Positions 7,148 through 16,499 are shown, numbered from the stretch's first letter. The stretch is DNA of 64,000 nucleotides from Bacillota bacterium (GCA_023442775.1 JAEZXH010000004.1:1-64000); one strand, 5' to 3'. Numbers and translations are program-made. The notes: generated by a model from the letters alone, not told the origin.

Positions 7148-9474
7148 GAGGAAGCTCCCTCGTCGACGGGGACGTCAGTGCCCAGGTCGTCGGAGGGGGT
7201 GCCCCCCTCACTGACGGGGCGCTGGGCGTCTACGTTACCCGTGTCTTTGCCGCCATCACTGGTGTCCACTGGGGCGTCTGGGTCGATGGGGGCGTCGGGG
7301 TCCGTGGCGAGGTTGACCTGATCGCCTGGCTGGGCGGCGTCTGCGGCGGTCAACACCTTGACGTTATCCCGGATACCCGCGCCGGAGACGATGACATTGA
7401 TGGCGTTTCCTGGGCGGACGGTGACGGGGATTTCCTTCACCGTGTAGGGTCCCTTGCCGTCGAGGACGCGCAGGTAGGTCTTTTCACCCATACGCAGCAC
7501 TGCGCCGTCGGGGACGGTGTAAACGCCCCTTTCCTCCCGGATGATGTACTTGATCTTCACGTTCATATCCGGGGCGAGTTTCGTCCCCTGTGGGTTGTCG
7601 AGGGCGATGGTGACGGGATAGTCCGCCGCTTGAGAGTTGCCGCCACCCGAGGAGACTTGGGCGATGCCTTGGGTACCGCCGTCTTTGCCCGTGGCGGTTT
7701 CCGTGCCCATGGTGGTGGTTTGAGCGATGGAGAGAACTTTCCCGGTGTAGGTTTCCCCCTTGACGGCATCACTTTGGATAGTGACCTTCATCCCCACTTC
7801 GAGTTTGTTGTAGTCGAATTCCTTGACCTTGGAGCGAATCTGGAGTTCGTCGGTGGTCTGGATGGTGGCGATGGAGGAGGAGGCCTTTTGTCCTTCCTTG
7901 ATGGGCAGTTGGGTGATGGTCCCGGAGATCGGGGCCTTGATGATGGTGGCCTCTAGGTCCTTGGAGAGGTTTTGAAGATCCATCTTATCCGTCACCGTAG
8001 AGTTTCCGGAGGCGGCGGACTTGTAGGAGTTTTCGAGGGACTTGATCTCGTTTTTCGCGTCGGTCTTGGCGATGGTGAGGCTCTTCTTCGCGTCTTCATA
8101 GGCGCGTTTTGCCGCGTCCGCTTGACGCTTGTAGCCCTCCAAGGTGGACTCTCTCGTCCGCGCGCTGGCGAGGGCGGATTTCTCCGTATCGATGACGCTG
8201 CGACGTTGGGCGTCGTTTTGAATCTGGAGCTGGGCGAGTTGGTCCTCCATGTCGGGGAGGCCTTTGACGGCGGCTTCTGCTTCGCTCTTCGCCGTCTCCG
8301 CTTCCCCCTTGGCCTGGCCTTGACGCTCTTGGGCCTTGGCGAGGGTGCGCTGATCCTCGGCAATCTTCGTCTCGAGGGCCTCGATGTCCGCGGTCAAATC
8401 CACGGTCGGGGCGGGAGTCGAGGGCTGTTCCGGGGGAAGGGCCCGCTTTTGGGCCTCGAGATCGCGAATCTGGAGCTGGAATTGATTCTTCTGACGCTCC
8501 AAGTCCTCGACGAGTTTCTTCGTGTTGTCTGCGCCTTGGGGATTGAGCTTCAAGGAGCCAATCTGGGCGTCGATGTTTCGAATCTTCTCGTTGAGGCCGC
8601 CGATTTTGAGATCGATGTCCGCGGCGCTCGTCGTGGGAGCACTCGGCGCGTCGGAGGGGGCCGGGGCGTTTTTAGCCTTCAGCTCTTCAAGGCGCTGGGT
8701 ATCCTTGCGAATCGAGTCCTCCAAGGAGTAGACGAGGCGTTCCAAATCAGCCGCCTCTTGGCCCTTTACCAGGGCGAGGTTTTGGTTTCTCGTAATGGAT
8801 TCGCGGGTCTCATTGTACTTGCGAAGGGCGGCTTCGTAGTTGATGGCCTGGGTCTTGGACTGATCCTTCGCCGTTTCCTTTGCCGTCTCTTCGGCGCGCA
8901 CCGAGTCGTTGTAGCCTTCGTCGATGCTGCGCTTGTAGTCGGCGTAGGTCTTTTCCGCGGTCTTCCACGCGTCATAGGCGGAGAGGACGCCGGAGTCCGC
9001 CCCGCGAATCGATGCATTTGTGCCGTCGGCGAGGGCCTTCTTCGCCTGGTCGAGGCGCATCTTTGCATCTCGGATTGCCGCGCCACTGGTGGCGGCGGAT
9101 TGGCTCATCGCCGCTTCCTTCTGGGCGATTTGTTGGCGAATCTCCGTGGCGTCTAAGATGGCGATGACGTCTCCTTCGTTGACGTAGTCGCCGAGTTTGA
9201 CCTTGACGCTCTCCACGGGGAGAGGCTTTTCCGTGTAGATGGGCACTGTATTTTCCGTGACCACCACACCGGCTTCATTGACCACTTCCGTGATGTCTTC
9301 CTTGGCAAGGGTCTTCACCTGGGAGGGATCCAGCCCCCCTTCCACCTCGTCTCCGCCATGGAACAGCAGCTTTGGCAGTAGAAAGAGAAGGGCGAGAAGA
9401 GAGACCACCCCAAGGATGAGGAGAATCTTCTTTTTTCGTGAGAGGGCGCCGAGGGCGCGTAAACGTTCTTTCAT
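7144..9474 (-). CDS. HlyD/MacA-like periplasmic-adaptor-type protein with long coiled coil
   Basis: About 776 residues. A membrane anchor (around residues 15-37) follows a basic start. A biotinyl/lipoyl-like half is split by a very long Ala/Glu/Lys/Gln-rich coiled-coil (about 105-540), followed by the second lipoyl half (IIKAPISGTITQLPIKEGQ) and a beta-barrel region (SKVKEFDYNKLEVGMKV). The C-terminal tail is acidic and Asp/Pro-rich. Start at ATG 9474 is set by GGAGG 5 nt upstream. It probably links the MacB-type permease to the cell wall or gathers substrate. It is much longer than typical Gram-positive adaptors (350-500 residues). Confidence 0.85.
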   Translation of the reverse strand: MKERLRALGALSRKKKILLILGVVSLLALLFLLPKLLFHGGDEVEGGLDPSQVKTLAKEDITEVVNEAGVVVTENTVPIYTEKPLPVESVKVKLGDYVNEGDVIAILDATEIRQQIAQKEAAMSQSAATSGAAIRDAKMRLDQAKKALADGTNASIRGADSGVLSAYDAWKTAEKTYADYKRSIDEGYNDSVRAEETAKETAKDQSKTQAINYEAALRKYNETRESITRNQNLALVKGQEAADLERLVYSLEDSIRKDTQRLEELKAKNAPAPSDAPSAPTTSAADIDLKIGGLNEKIRNIDAQIGSLKLNPQGADNTKKLVEDLERQKNQFQLQIRDLEAQKRALPPEQPSTPAPTVDLTADIEALETKIAEDQRTLAKAQERQGQAKGEAETAKSEAEAAVKGLPDMEDQLAQLQIQNDAQRRSVIDTEKSALASARTRESTLEGYKRQADAAKRAYEDAKKSLTIAKTDAKNEIKSLENSYKSAASGNSTVTDKMDLQNLSKDLEATIIKAPISGTITQLPIKEGQKASSSIATIQTTDELQIRSKVKEFDYNKLEVGMKVTIQSDAVKGETYTGKVLSIAQTTTMGTETATGKDGGTQGIAQVSSGGGNSQAADYPVTIALDNPQGTKLAPDMNVKIKYIIREERGVYTVPDGAVLRMGEKTYLRVLDGKGPYTVKEIPVTVRPGNAINVIVSGAGIRDNVKVLTAADAAQPGDQVNLATDPDAPIDPDAPVDTSDGGKDTGNVDAQRPVSEGGTPSDDLGTDVPVDEGASS

Positions 9475-9601
9475 AAGTACCTCCAATCCTCTTCATCATA
9501 TCATGAGTCCAGGGAATTTCCCTTGAAAAAGCGACAAACTTTTCTTAAGAATTGCCTAAGATTTCTTACGGTTTTTCCAAAGTAGGAAAGCAAACTTTGG
9601 G

Positions 9602-9607
9602 TATAAT
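9602..9607 (+). promoter_or_regulatory. -10 element for the exporter ABC gene
   Basis: TATAAT at 9602-9607, 57 bp before the TTG start; no convincing -35. The sequence is preceded by TGGG, close to an extended -10. Confidence 0.5.
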
Positions 9608-9663
9608 AGAAAAACGTACGCTGCGCCACATGGCGTAGAACCTAAATAGAAAGGAGTGATTTC

Positions 9664-11433
9664 TTGCGCAGTCGCCGCTTGATTGCAAGGGTCTGGCCCT
9701 ATTTTCGGCGCTATCGCCACATCTTGGCCCTGGACCTCTTGTGTGCATCTTTGACGACAGTCTCCGAGGTCGTGTTACCTCTGATTCTGCGCTTTATTAC
9801 GAATACCACCATGCGCGATGCCTCCCTCATCACCACCGAGGTGATCCTTCGCTTGGGGGCACTGTTCATCCTCATCAAACTCATCGATGTCATCGCCGGG
9901 TACTACATGTCGAGTATTGGTCACATCATGGGGGCGCGGATTGAAACCGACATGCGCGCCGACGTCTATCGCCATCTTCAGAGCATGAGCGATTCCTTCT
10001 ACAACGAGACGAAGATTGGCCAGATCATGAGCCGCATCACCAACGACCTCTTCGACATTACGGAATTTGCCCACCACTGCCCCGAGGAATACTTCATCGG
10101 TGCGGTGAAGATTCTCGTGAGTTTTTGCGTCCTCATCTCCATCAACATCCCCTTGACCCTCGTCCTCTACGCCTTGATTCCCCTCATGTTTTACGGGGCG
10201 GGCCGGTATCGCCACAAGATGCGCGACGCCCAGAAGTACCAACGGGTCCACATTGGGGATTTGAACTCCTCCATCGAGGACTCCCTTCTCGGGATTAGGG
10301 TGGTGAAGAGTTTTGCCCAAGAGGATTACGAGATTCAAAAGTTTGAGAGCGTCAACCATCGCTTCTTGGACATCAAACGCCTTTACTACAAGGCCATGGC
10401 TGGCTTTATGACGGTGACGAAGGTCTTTGATGGGCTCATGTATCTCGTGGTCATCGTCGGCGGGGGACTCCTCCTCGTCCGCGGCTCCCTCGCCTCCGGG
10501 GACCTCATCGCCTATGTCATGTACGTGGGGACGCTCCTCACCACGGTGCGCCGGGTCGTGGAATTTACCGAGCAGTTCCAGAAGGGGATGACGGGAATCG
10601 AGCGATTCACGGAAATCATGGACCAGCGCAGCGAGATCGTCGAGAAAAAGGACGCCAAGGACTTGGAGACGGTTCGAGGAGACATTCGCTTCGACGACGT
10701 GGACTTTGCCTATGGAAAGCATCTCGACGAGGTCCTTCACAACTTCTCCCTCCACGTCAAGGCTGGGGAACACGTGGCCCTTGTCGGTCCCTCGGGAAGT
10801 GGGAAGACCACGGTCTGTGCCCTCATCCCCCGGTTCTATGACGTGACGGGAGGACGGGTTTCCATCGACGGCCACGACGTGCGCGACGTGACCTTAAAGA
10901 GTCTTCGGGAGGCGGTGGGCATCGTCCAACAAGACGTCTACCTCTTCTCCGGCTCCATCGCCGAGAACATTCGCTACGGACGCCCCGAGGCCACCGATGA
11001 AGAGGTGAGAGAGGCGGCGCGCCTCGCCGGGGCCACGGAGTTTATCGAGGAGCTCCCCGACGGCTTTGACACCCATGTGGGCGAGCGGGGAGTCAAACTC
11101 TCGGGCGGGCAGAAGCAGCGCATCTCCATCGCTCGCGTCTTCTTGAAAAATCCTCAGATTCTCATCTTGGACGAAGCCACCAGCGCCCTGGACAACACCA
11201 GCGAGGCCATCATCCAATCCTCCCTCGAGGAGCTGACGAAGAATCGTACCACCATCTCCATCGCCCACCGCTTGACGACAATTACCGGCGCCGACCGGAT
11301 CCTCGTCATGGGTCCGAAGGGGATTGTGGAAGAGGGAAATCACGACCAACTCATGGAGAAAAAGGGACTCTACTACGCCCTCTATACAAAAAAACTCGCC
11401 GAAGACTTCGACGAGATGGGCCTCTTTGCCTAA
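9664..11433 (+). CDS. ABC exporter, fused membrane and ATPase domains (MsbA/LmrA type)
   Basis: 589 residues: six-helix membrane domain (about 15-310) followed by an ATPase domain with Walker A GPSGSGKTT, signature KLSGGQKQR, Walker B ILILDEATSALD and switch His in SIAHRLTT. It would work as a homodimer exporting lipids, drugs or peptides. The start is TTG 9664 with AAAGGAG 7 nt upstream; no in-frame ATG fits. It stands alone, divergent from the MacB-type operon, with its own terminator. Confidence 0.92.
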   Translation: MRSRRLIARVWPYFRRYRHILALDLLCASLTTVSEVVLPLILRFITNTTMRDASLITTEVILRLGALFILIKLIDVIAGYYMSSIGHIMGARIETDMRADVYRHLQSMSDSFYNETKIGQIMSRITNDLFDITEFAHHCPEEYFIGAVKILVSFCVLISINIPLTLVLYALIPLMFYGAGRYRHKMRDAQKYQRVHIGDLNSSIEDSLLGIRVVKSFAQEDYEIQKFESVNHRFLDIKRLYYKAMAGFMTVTKVFDGLMYLVVIVGGGLLLVRGSLASGDLIAYVMYVGTLLTTVRRVVEFTEQFQKGMTGIERFTEIMDQRSEIVEKKDAKDLETVRGDIRFDDVDFAYGKHLDEVLHNFSLHVKAGEHVALVGPSGSGKTTVCALIPRFYDVTGGRVSIDGHDVRDVTLKSLREAVGIVQQDVYLFSGSIAENIRYGRPEATDEEVREAARLAGATEFIEELPDGFDTHVGERGVKLSGGQKQRISIARVFLKNPQILILDEATSALDNTSEAIIQSSLEELTKNRTTISIAHRLTTITGADRILVMGPKGIVEEGNHDQLMEKKGLYYALYTKKLAEDFDEMGLFA

Positions 11434-11435
11434 GA

Positions 11436-11464
11436 AAAAGCGACGGCTATGCCGTCGCTTTTTT
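11436..11464. terminator. bidirectional terminator
   Basis: AAAAGCGACGGC (11436-11447), loop TAT, GCCGTCGCTTTT (11451-11462) and more T. It separates the exporter from the convergent small membrane gene. Confidence 0.88.
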
Positions 11465-11465
11465 G

Positions 11466-11717
11466 TTATCGGATGGGAACGAAGAACATGAGGAGAAGGA
11501 GGAGGACCAGGATGGGGAGAAAGATTTTTTTAAAGCGCGGGGAGGTCTCGTCGAAGATGGTGGTGAGAATGAGGGCAGAGACGACGATGATCCACCGGAG
11601 CCGTTCGTCGATGCCATAGCGGGCAAGAGTCGTGGGAAAGAAGAGTCCTCCCGCGAGGAAGAGAGCAAAGACGAGGCGAAAGAAGAAGGAAAGAATCTTG
11701 CGTGGTTTGGTTTTCAT
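11466..11717 (-). CDS. hypothetical small membrane protein
   Basis: An 83-residue protein with about three hydrophobic helices (ILSFFFRLVFALFLAGGLF; WIIVVSALILTTIF; IFLPILVLLLLLMFFVPI) and a basic N-terminus. GGAGG precedes the ATG. I do not recognise a family. It ends against a bidirectional terminator and has its own extended -10 promoter upstream. Confidence 0.68.
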   Translation of the reverse strand: MKTKPRKILSFFFRLVFALFLAGGLFFPTTLARYGIDERLRWIIVVSALILTTIFDETSPRFKKIFLPILVLLLLLMFFVPIR

Positions 11718-11750
11718 GAGACACCTCCAAGGACAGAACCGACTTTTTTC

Positions 11751-11759
11751 AGTATACCA
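11751..11759 (-). promoter_or_regulatory. extended -10 promoter, small membrane gene
   Basis: Minus-strand TGG-TATACT about 34 bp before the start codon. Confidence 0.5.
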
Positions 11760-11830
11760 CAGAAAAAAAACTCTGACTTTTCAAAAGCGACGAGAATTTT
11801 TGAGAAGGAATTCCAGGGGCCGAGGAATTT

Positions 11831-11839
11831 TGGTATACT
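11831..11839 (+). promoter_or_regulatory. extended -10 promoter, stalk-domain/Cys-rich gene
   Basis: TGG-TATACT on the plus strand, 35 bp before the ATG at 11875. It is divergent from the minus-strand promoter about 75 bp away. Confidence 0.55.
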
Positions 11840-11874
11840 ATGAAAGTGAAAATCGGTATCGAAAGGAGACTGTC

Positions 11875-12615
11875 ATGGGCGCACCACTTCTACTCATGGC
11901 GGCGGGGCTCATGGCCCTGTCGAAAACTTCATCTGCACCGGAGACGAGACCTCGGGAGTCCACCCTTTCTCTTCGCCTCTATTGCAAGGGGAGTCGTATG
12001 GGGGAAGTGGAGGTCTATCCCGTGGGAGAGGAGCTCTATGCCCCGGCGGAGGACTTGGCCCGTTGGTGCGGGGCGGGACTTACTTACTATCCCGCGAGTC
12101 AGGAGATTCTCCTCTCGAAGAAGGGGCGCACCCTCTCGTTGCGCCTCTATGACGACAGGGGAAGTCTCGACGGCGAGGCTCTCAGTGTTCCCGCGCCTTT
12201 ACTGCGGGAGGGTCGGCCCGTGGTGGATCTTAGGTCGAGCCTTCGTGCCCTCGAGGTCTATTTCTGTGACGGGAGACGACAAGGGTTTCTCGCCATCGGA
12301 AAGCGCAAGAGGGAGAAGGGCTGTGGCCGGCCGCGGATGTTTTCCCTCGGGAGCCATCGGTTTTATCTCGAGGTGCCAAAGACCCTCTCCCCTCTGCGGT
12401 TTTGCGAGGAAGAGGGGTGTCTTCGCCTCTATGATGAGGACGTGGCGGTGGCGGAGTTTGGCTCCTGCGAATGCTGTGGCCTCGGGGAGTACCTCGTCGA
12501 CGAGAATCACGAGGGGTTCTTCTGCCGCATCTGTTGCCCCCATCATCCCGCAGTGGAAAATCTTCGCCCCCTCGCCATGAGTTACGCCCCGCGCACCGCG
12601 GCACTGGCCCCATAA
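11875..12615 (+). CDS. stalk-domain-like protein with C-terminal Cys-rich (zinc-ribbon-like) motif
   Basis: 246 residues from ATG 11875 (RBS AAAGGAG). Residues 45-130 resemble the copper-amine-oxidase N-terminal or stalk repeat (VGEELYAPAEDLARWCGAG, then YYPASQEILL and a second GEAL...PLLREGRPVVDLRS unit). The C-terminus carries CECC (198-201) and CRICCPHH (217-224), a likely metal-binding knuckle. The N-terminus is weakly hydrophobic (LLLMAAGLMAL), so export is uncertain. I know no protein with this combination; function unknown. Confidence 0.72.
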   Translation: MGAPLLLMAAGLMALSKTSSAPETRPRESTLSLRLYCKGSRMGEVEVYPVGEELYAPAEDLARWCGAGLTYYPASQEILLSKKGRTLSLRLYDDRGSLDGEALSVPAPLLREGRPVVDLRSSLRALEVYFCDGRRQGFLAIGKRKREKGCGRPRMFSLGSHRFYLEVPKTLSPLRFCEEEGCLRLYDEDVAVAEFGSCECCGLGEYLVDENHEGFFCRICCPHHPAVENLRPLAMSYAPRTAALAP

Positions 12616-12643
12616 AAAAGAGCACCCGAGGGTGCTCTTTTTT
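12614..12643. terminator. bidirectional terminator
   Basis: GAGCACC/GGTGCTC hairpin with loop CGAG, preceded by an A run and followed by a T run, between convergent genes. Confidence 0.87.
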
Positions 12644-13583
12644 AGTTCACTTGGTTGGGAAGGGGTTCGCCCTTGGAGAAGGCGAGGAGGTTTTCCACGG
12701 CGGCGCGGCCCATCTCCATCCGGGCTTCGACGGTGGCATTTCCCAAGTGGGGGACGAGGGTGACATTCTCCATGGCGAGGAGCTTTTCCGAGACCTTTGG
12801 CTCAAATTCGTAGACGTCGAGGGCGGCGGCTTTGATGGTCTTCTCCTCGAGGGCCTTGATGAGGGCCTCTTCCGAGACCATGGGCCCCCGAGCGGCGTTG
12901 ACGAGGACGGCGGAGGGCTTCATCTTCGCGAGGGCCTCGTCGTCGATGAGGTGGTGAAGCGGACTCGTGTAGGCGGCGTGAAGGGAGAGGACGTCGGACT
13001 CTTTGAGGAGGGTCTCAAAGTCCACCGCCTTCCACGACTCTGGGGTGTCCTTGGGAGAGCGGGTGGTGTAGAGAATCTTCATCCCAAAGGCCTCTGCTCG
13101 TTCGGCGAGGTTTCTCCCAATGCGCCCGAGGCCGAAGATGCCAAGAGTCTTGCCATAGAGTTGATCCCCAAGGCCGAAGGTGGGACGCCAGCCGGTAAAC
13201 TCTCCTCGACGGGTGAGGCGATCTCCCGAGGAGATGTGGCGCAGGGCGTCGAGGATGAGGCCAAAGGTGAGTTCCGCCGTGGAGATGGCAGAGGAGGGAG
13301 CAGGAGCGTTGGTGACGGCAATGCGTCGCGCCTTCGCAGCGGCGATGTCCACGTTGTCAAAGCCCGCGCCGTAGTTGGCGACGATTTTGAGGTTTGGCGC
13401 CTCGAGGAGCTCTTCGTCAATCTTGTCCGAGAGGGGACAGAGGAGGGCGTCGGCGTCCTTCAGATGCTCGGCGAGTTCTTTCTTGGAGAGGGGGGTGAGG
13501 GAATCGTGGTATTCCACCTCGTAGGCCTCCTTCAGGGGCGCGAGGAGTTCTTCTGGAATGCGTGCGGAGATGAACAGTTTCAT
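12642..13583 (-). CDS. D-isomer-specific 2-hydroxyacid dehydrogenase
   Basis: 313 residues from ATG 13583 (RBS AAGGGAG); longer in-frame starts encode a Pro/Arg-rich stretch unlike the family. The NAD-binding motif GLGRIG is at 151-156. The catalytic Arg, Glu and His are R232 (NAARGP), E261 (YEFEP) and H279 (VPHLG). It reduces a 2-keto acid to a D-2-hydroxy acid, or the reverse; best resemblance is to glyoxylate/hydroxypyruvate reductases, but substrate cannot be fixed from sequence. Single gene, divergent from the MATE pump. Confidence 0.88.
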   Translation of the reverse strand: MKLFISARIPEELLAPLKEAYEVEYHDSLTPLSKKELAEHLKDADALLCPLSDKIDEELLEAPNLKIVANYGAGFDNVDIAAAKARRIAVTNAPAPSSAISTAELTFGLILDALRHISSGDRLTRRGEFTGWRPTFGLGDQLYGKTLGIFGLGRIGRNLAERAEAFGMKILYTTRSPKDTPESWKAVDFETLLKESDVLSLHAAYTSPLHHLIDDEALAKMKPSAVLVNAARGPMVSEEALIKALEEKTIKAAALDVYEFEPKVSEKLLAMENVTLVPHLGNATVEARMEMGRAAVENLLAFSKGEPLPNQVN

Positions 13584-13674
13584 AGGGTCTCCCTTCGGGT
13601 CCTTGGGCCAAGTTGGCCCCGTGTCTTCTCTTCTCATGGTGGCACAGGAGGGGCGCGATGTCAATGAAATCACG

Positions 13675-13703
13675 TTGAGAAAATAGGGCGTTCCACGTAT
13701 AAT
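13675..13703 (+). promoter_or_regulatory. strong sigma-A-type promoter for MATE gene
   Basis: TTGAGA (13675-13680), 17-bp spacer, TATAAT (13698-13703). The predicted start near 13710 rules out the ATG at 13707. Confidence 0.85.
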
Positions 13704-13739
13704 AAAATGTTGGTAACCAACGAAGGGAAAGGAGAAGAC

Positions 13740-15092
13740 ATGAAAGAAAACCGCCTCGGCACCGCCCCTGTGGGAAGACTCCTCTTGTCCATGAGTCTAC
13801 CCATTACCATCTCCATGCTCATTCAGGCCCTCTACAACATCGTGGACTCGATGTACGTGGCCCATTTGTCCCAGGACGCTCTGACCTCTGTCACCCTCGC
13901 CTTTCCCATTCAAAACCTCTTTATCGCCGTCGCCGTCGGGACCGGGATCGGGATGAACACCCTGGTGAGCCGTCGCCTCGGGGAACACCGGCCCGAGGAG
14001 GCGAACCAAGGGGCGTTACACGGCCTTCTCCTCTTGGCCCTGAGCTCCATTCCCTTTGTCCTCTTTGGCCTTCTCGGGGTGCGGGGCTTCTATGAGACCC
14101 AGACCACGAGCGCTACGGTGATTCAAGGGGGCATCGACTACCTCACCCCCGTCTCCTGTCTGTGTACCTTTGTCTTCTTGCAAGTCTTCTCGGAAAAGGC
14201 CCTCCAGAGTACGGGCAGGGCGACACTATCCATGGTGACCCAAGGGGTGGGGGCCTTGGTGAACATCATCCTCGACCCGATCATGATCTTTGGCTACTTG
14301 GGAGTCCCCGCCATGGGCATCGCCGGGGCCGCCTACGCCACCATCATCGGGCAAATCTGCGGCGCCGTGGTGGGCCTTGTCATCAACCACACCCTAAACC
14401 ACGACATTGAACTGCACCCGAGCCGCTTCTCATTCTCCTGGGACATTGTGAAGCACATCTACGCCGTGGGGATTCCCTCCAGCGTCACCATGGCGATTAC
14501 CTCGATTTCCACCTACCTCATCAACGGCATTCTCGGCGCCCTCTCGCCCGTCGCCGTGGTGACCTACGGAATCTTCTTTCGGATTCAGAGCTTCGTCTTC
14601 ATGCCCATCTTTGGGGTGACCAGCGGCATGGTCCCCATCATCTCCTACAACTACGGGGCCCGTCGCCTGGACCGGATGGAGGAGACGATGAAGTGGGCGA
14701 CCCTTGTGAGTTGGGTCATCTCCATTGGAGGAACCCTCCTCTTTACCATGGCGCCGGAGTTCATCCTCTCCTTCTTCGACCCCGACGAGGCACTCCTTGC
14801 CATGGGGACCACGGCGTTAAAGACCCTCGGACTCGCCTTCATCTTCTCGGGTCCGGAGATTACGGCATCGTCGATTTTCCTGGGACTTGGACGGGCGATG
14901 TTCTCCCTCGCCGGGACGGTGACCCGCCAGCTCATCTTCCTCGTGCCCATCATGGCCCTTCTCGCAAAGACCACGGGGCTCTCTGGGGTGTGGTACGGTC
15001 TCGTCATCACCGAGGGGCTATCCTTTCTCATCTATGGCGGGTTCTTTCTCTTCATCATGCGCCAGGTGCGCCGAGAACTCGAAGAGGCGTAG
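13740..15092 (+). CDS. MATE family efflux transporter
   Basis: 450 residues, about 12 membrane helices in two halves, matching the DinF/NorM-like MATE family that expels drugs or metabolites using a Na+ or H+ gradient. Seen: MSLPITISMLIQALYNIVDS in the first helix, and GTGIGMNTLVSRRLGE and the second-half FGVTSGMVPIISYNYGARR, both family-typical. Start at ATG 13740 has GGAAAGGAG upstream and lies downstream of the promoter. Own promoter and terminator. Confidence 0.92.
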   Translation: MKENRLGTAPVGRLLLSMSLPITISMLIQALYNIVDSMYVAHLSQDALTSVTLAFPIQNLFIAVAVGTGIGMNTLVSRRLGEHRPEEANQGALHGLLLLALSSIPFVLFGLLGVRGFYETQTTSATVIQGGIDYLTPVSCLCTFVFLQVFSEKALQSTGRATLSMVTQGVGALVNIILDPIMIFGYLGVPAMGIAGAAYATIIGQICGAVVGLVINHTLNHDIELHPSRFSFSWDIVKHIYAVGIPSSVTMAITSISTYLINGILGALSPVAVVTYGIFFRIQSFVFMPIFGVTSGMVPIISYNYGARRLDRMEETMKWATLVSWVISIGGTLLFTMAPEFILSFFDPDEALLAMGTTALKTLGLAFIFSGPEITASSIFLGLGRAMFSLAGTVTRQLIFLVPIMALLAKTTGLSGVWYGLVITEGLSFLIYGGFFLFIMRQVRRELEEA

Positions 15093-15117
15093 GGACTCCC
15101 CTGCGCCTTCTCTTTTT
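15085..15117 (+). terminator. terminator overlapping MATE stop codon
   Basis: AGGCGTAGGG (15085-15094) pairs with CCCTGCGCCT (15099-15108), one G-U, loop ACTC, then TCTCTTTTT. The TAG stop is inside the 5' arm. Confidence 0.75.
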
Positions 15118-15176
15118 GATGCGATTTTCGTGTTACTAAAGTGAGACTTTCGCCAGACGATAGTCAAACGGCTTCA

Positions 15177-15185
15177 TGGTATAAT
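15177..15185 (+). promoter_or_regulatory. extended -10 promoter of decarboxylase-tmk-darA-holB operon
   Basis: TGG-TATAAT, 22 bp before the decarboxylase ATG; no clear -35. Confidence 0.6.
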
Positions 15186-15206
15186 AGGAAACAAAGGAGG
15201 ACGAGC

Positions 15207-16499
15207 ATGCGACTCATTCCACGTCTTCAGACCCTCTCGAGACGAGAGGCTCATTCCTTTCACTATCCGGGGCACAAGGGACGCCTTGAGGCCTTTGGGC
15301 TTCAGGACCTCCTCGCCCTGGACACCACCGAGACCTTCGGCACCGACAACCTCCTCCACCCTCGTGACATCTTGCGCCAGACCCAGGAGGAATTGGGGAA
15401 GATCTTCGGAAGTCTCTCCACCTCCATCGGCGTCGGTGGCTCCACCATGGCCCTCTACGCCTCCCTCTACGCCCTCTGCGACGAGGGGGATAAAATCGTG
15501 GTGGATCGTCGGGTTCACAAGTCCATTCATCAGATGGCGCGGCTTCTCCACCTAGAGGTGCTGAGTTTTTCCAAGGAGGCCCCCCTTCGCCGGGAGATGG
15601 TTCAAGGGGCGAAGGCCGCCGTCTTTGTCCACCCCACTTACTATGGAGAAGGGATTGATGAAAAGGCCTTCGCCCTCGCCAAGGAAGAGGGGCTCCTTCT
15701 CCTCGTCGACGAGGCCCACGGTGCCCATCTGCCATTTTTCGACAGAAGTCGCTCTGCCCTCGACTTGGGGGCCGACCTCGTGGTCCAATCGGCGCACAAG
15801 AGTCTGCCCTCCCTCACCCAGACTGCCCTCCTCCATCGTACCAGCGACCGGGTGAGTCCAGAGGTCTTGGAGGAGGCGGTGGCCATGTTCTCCTCCACCT
15901 CTCCCTCCTACGTCTTCATGGCGTCGGTGGAGAAGGCGGTGGATTGGATGGCGCACCATGGCAAAGAGAAGCTCCTCCTCTTGGAGGAGACCATCGACAC
16001 ATGTTACGAGGCCCTTGCCTCCATGGGGGTTCGCCGGCGGGACCAAGTCGACCCTTTCAAGCTCGTGATTTCCATCCCGGGAAGGACCGGGGAGGAGCTC
16101 TATCACCGCCTCTATGAGGACTTTGGCCTCGCTATGGAGTTCTACGATATGACAAGTGTCGTCGCCGTGGTCACCGTCGCCGATGAACCCGAGGACATTG
16201 AGGCCCTCACGAGGGCGTGCCTCGCCATTGGCCCAGGGGAAGCGGATGTCCCCGCGCCCCTCTCCTTTTCCCACGTCCCCGAATGGCAGGGCCTGGGCAG
16301 GACAAGGGAGTGGGTGGAGCTCGACAAGGCTCTCGGGCGCGTTGCCTCGCACAGCCTCGTCCCCTATCCTCCGGGGATCGGGCTCATCCTCCCGGGGGAA
16401 GTCTATGATGAACGTGTCCTGACGACCTTGAGAGAGGCCCTCTCTCAGGGAATTGTCGTCGAGGGCGTCGAGGGAAGAAGAGTGGAGGTCTTTCAATGA
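15207..16499 (+). CDS. Orn/Lys/Arg decarboxylase family PLP enzyme (YaaO-like)
   Basis: 430 residues from ATG 15207 (RBS AAAGGAGG). An aspartate-aminotransferase-fold decarboxylase: HYPGHKG near the start, VDEAHGAH (168-174) and the PLP lysine K198 in SAHKSL. It lacks the N-terminal wing domain of E. coli inducible decarboxylases, as in B. subtilis YaaO and SpeA. Likely substrate is arginine, lysine or ornithine, feeding polyamine synthesis; the sequence alone does not decide. It overlaps tmk by 4 bp, the same neighbourhood as B. subtilis yaaO-tmk. Confidence 0.87.
   Translation: MRLIPRLQTLSRREAHSFHYPGHKGRLEAFGLQDLLALDTTETFGTDNLLHPRDILRQTQEELGKIFGSLSTSIGVGGSTMALYASLYALCDEGDKIVVDRRVHKSIHQMARLLHLEVLSFSKEAPLRREMVQGAKAAVFVHPTYYGEGIDEKAFALAKEEGLLLLVDEAHGAHLPFFDRSRSALDLGADLVVQSAHKSLPSLTQTALLHRTSDRVSPEVLEEAVAMFSSTSPSYVFMASVEKAVDWMAHHGKEKLLLLEETIDTCYEALASMGVRRRDQVDPFKLVISIPGRTGEELYHRLYEDFGLAMEFYDMTSVVAVVTVADEPEDIEALTRACLAIGPGEADVPAPLSFSHVPEWQGLGRTREWVELDKALGRVASHSLVPYPPGIGLILPGEVYDERVLTTLREALSQGIVVEGVEGRRVEVFQ

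Noticed and set aside
7972..9156. 394-codon open frame opposite the adaptor gene
   Set aside because: Mirror of a GC-rich coiled-coil gene; lacks an RBS and family-like composition.
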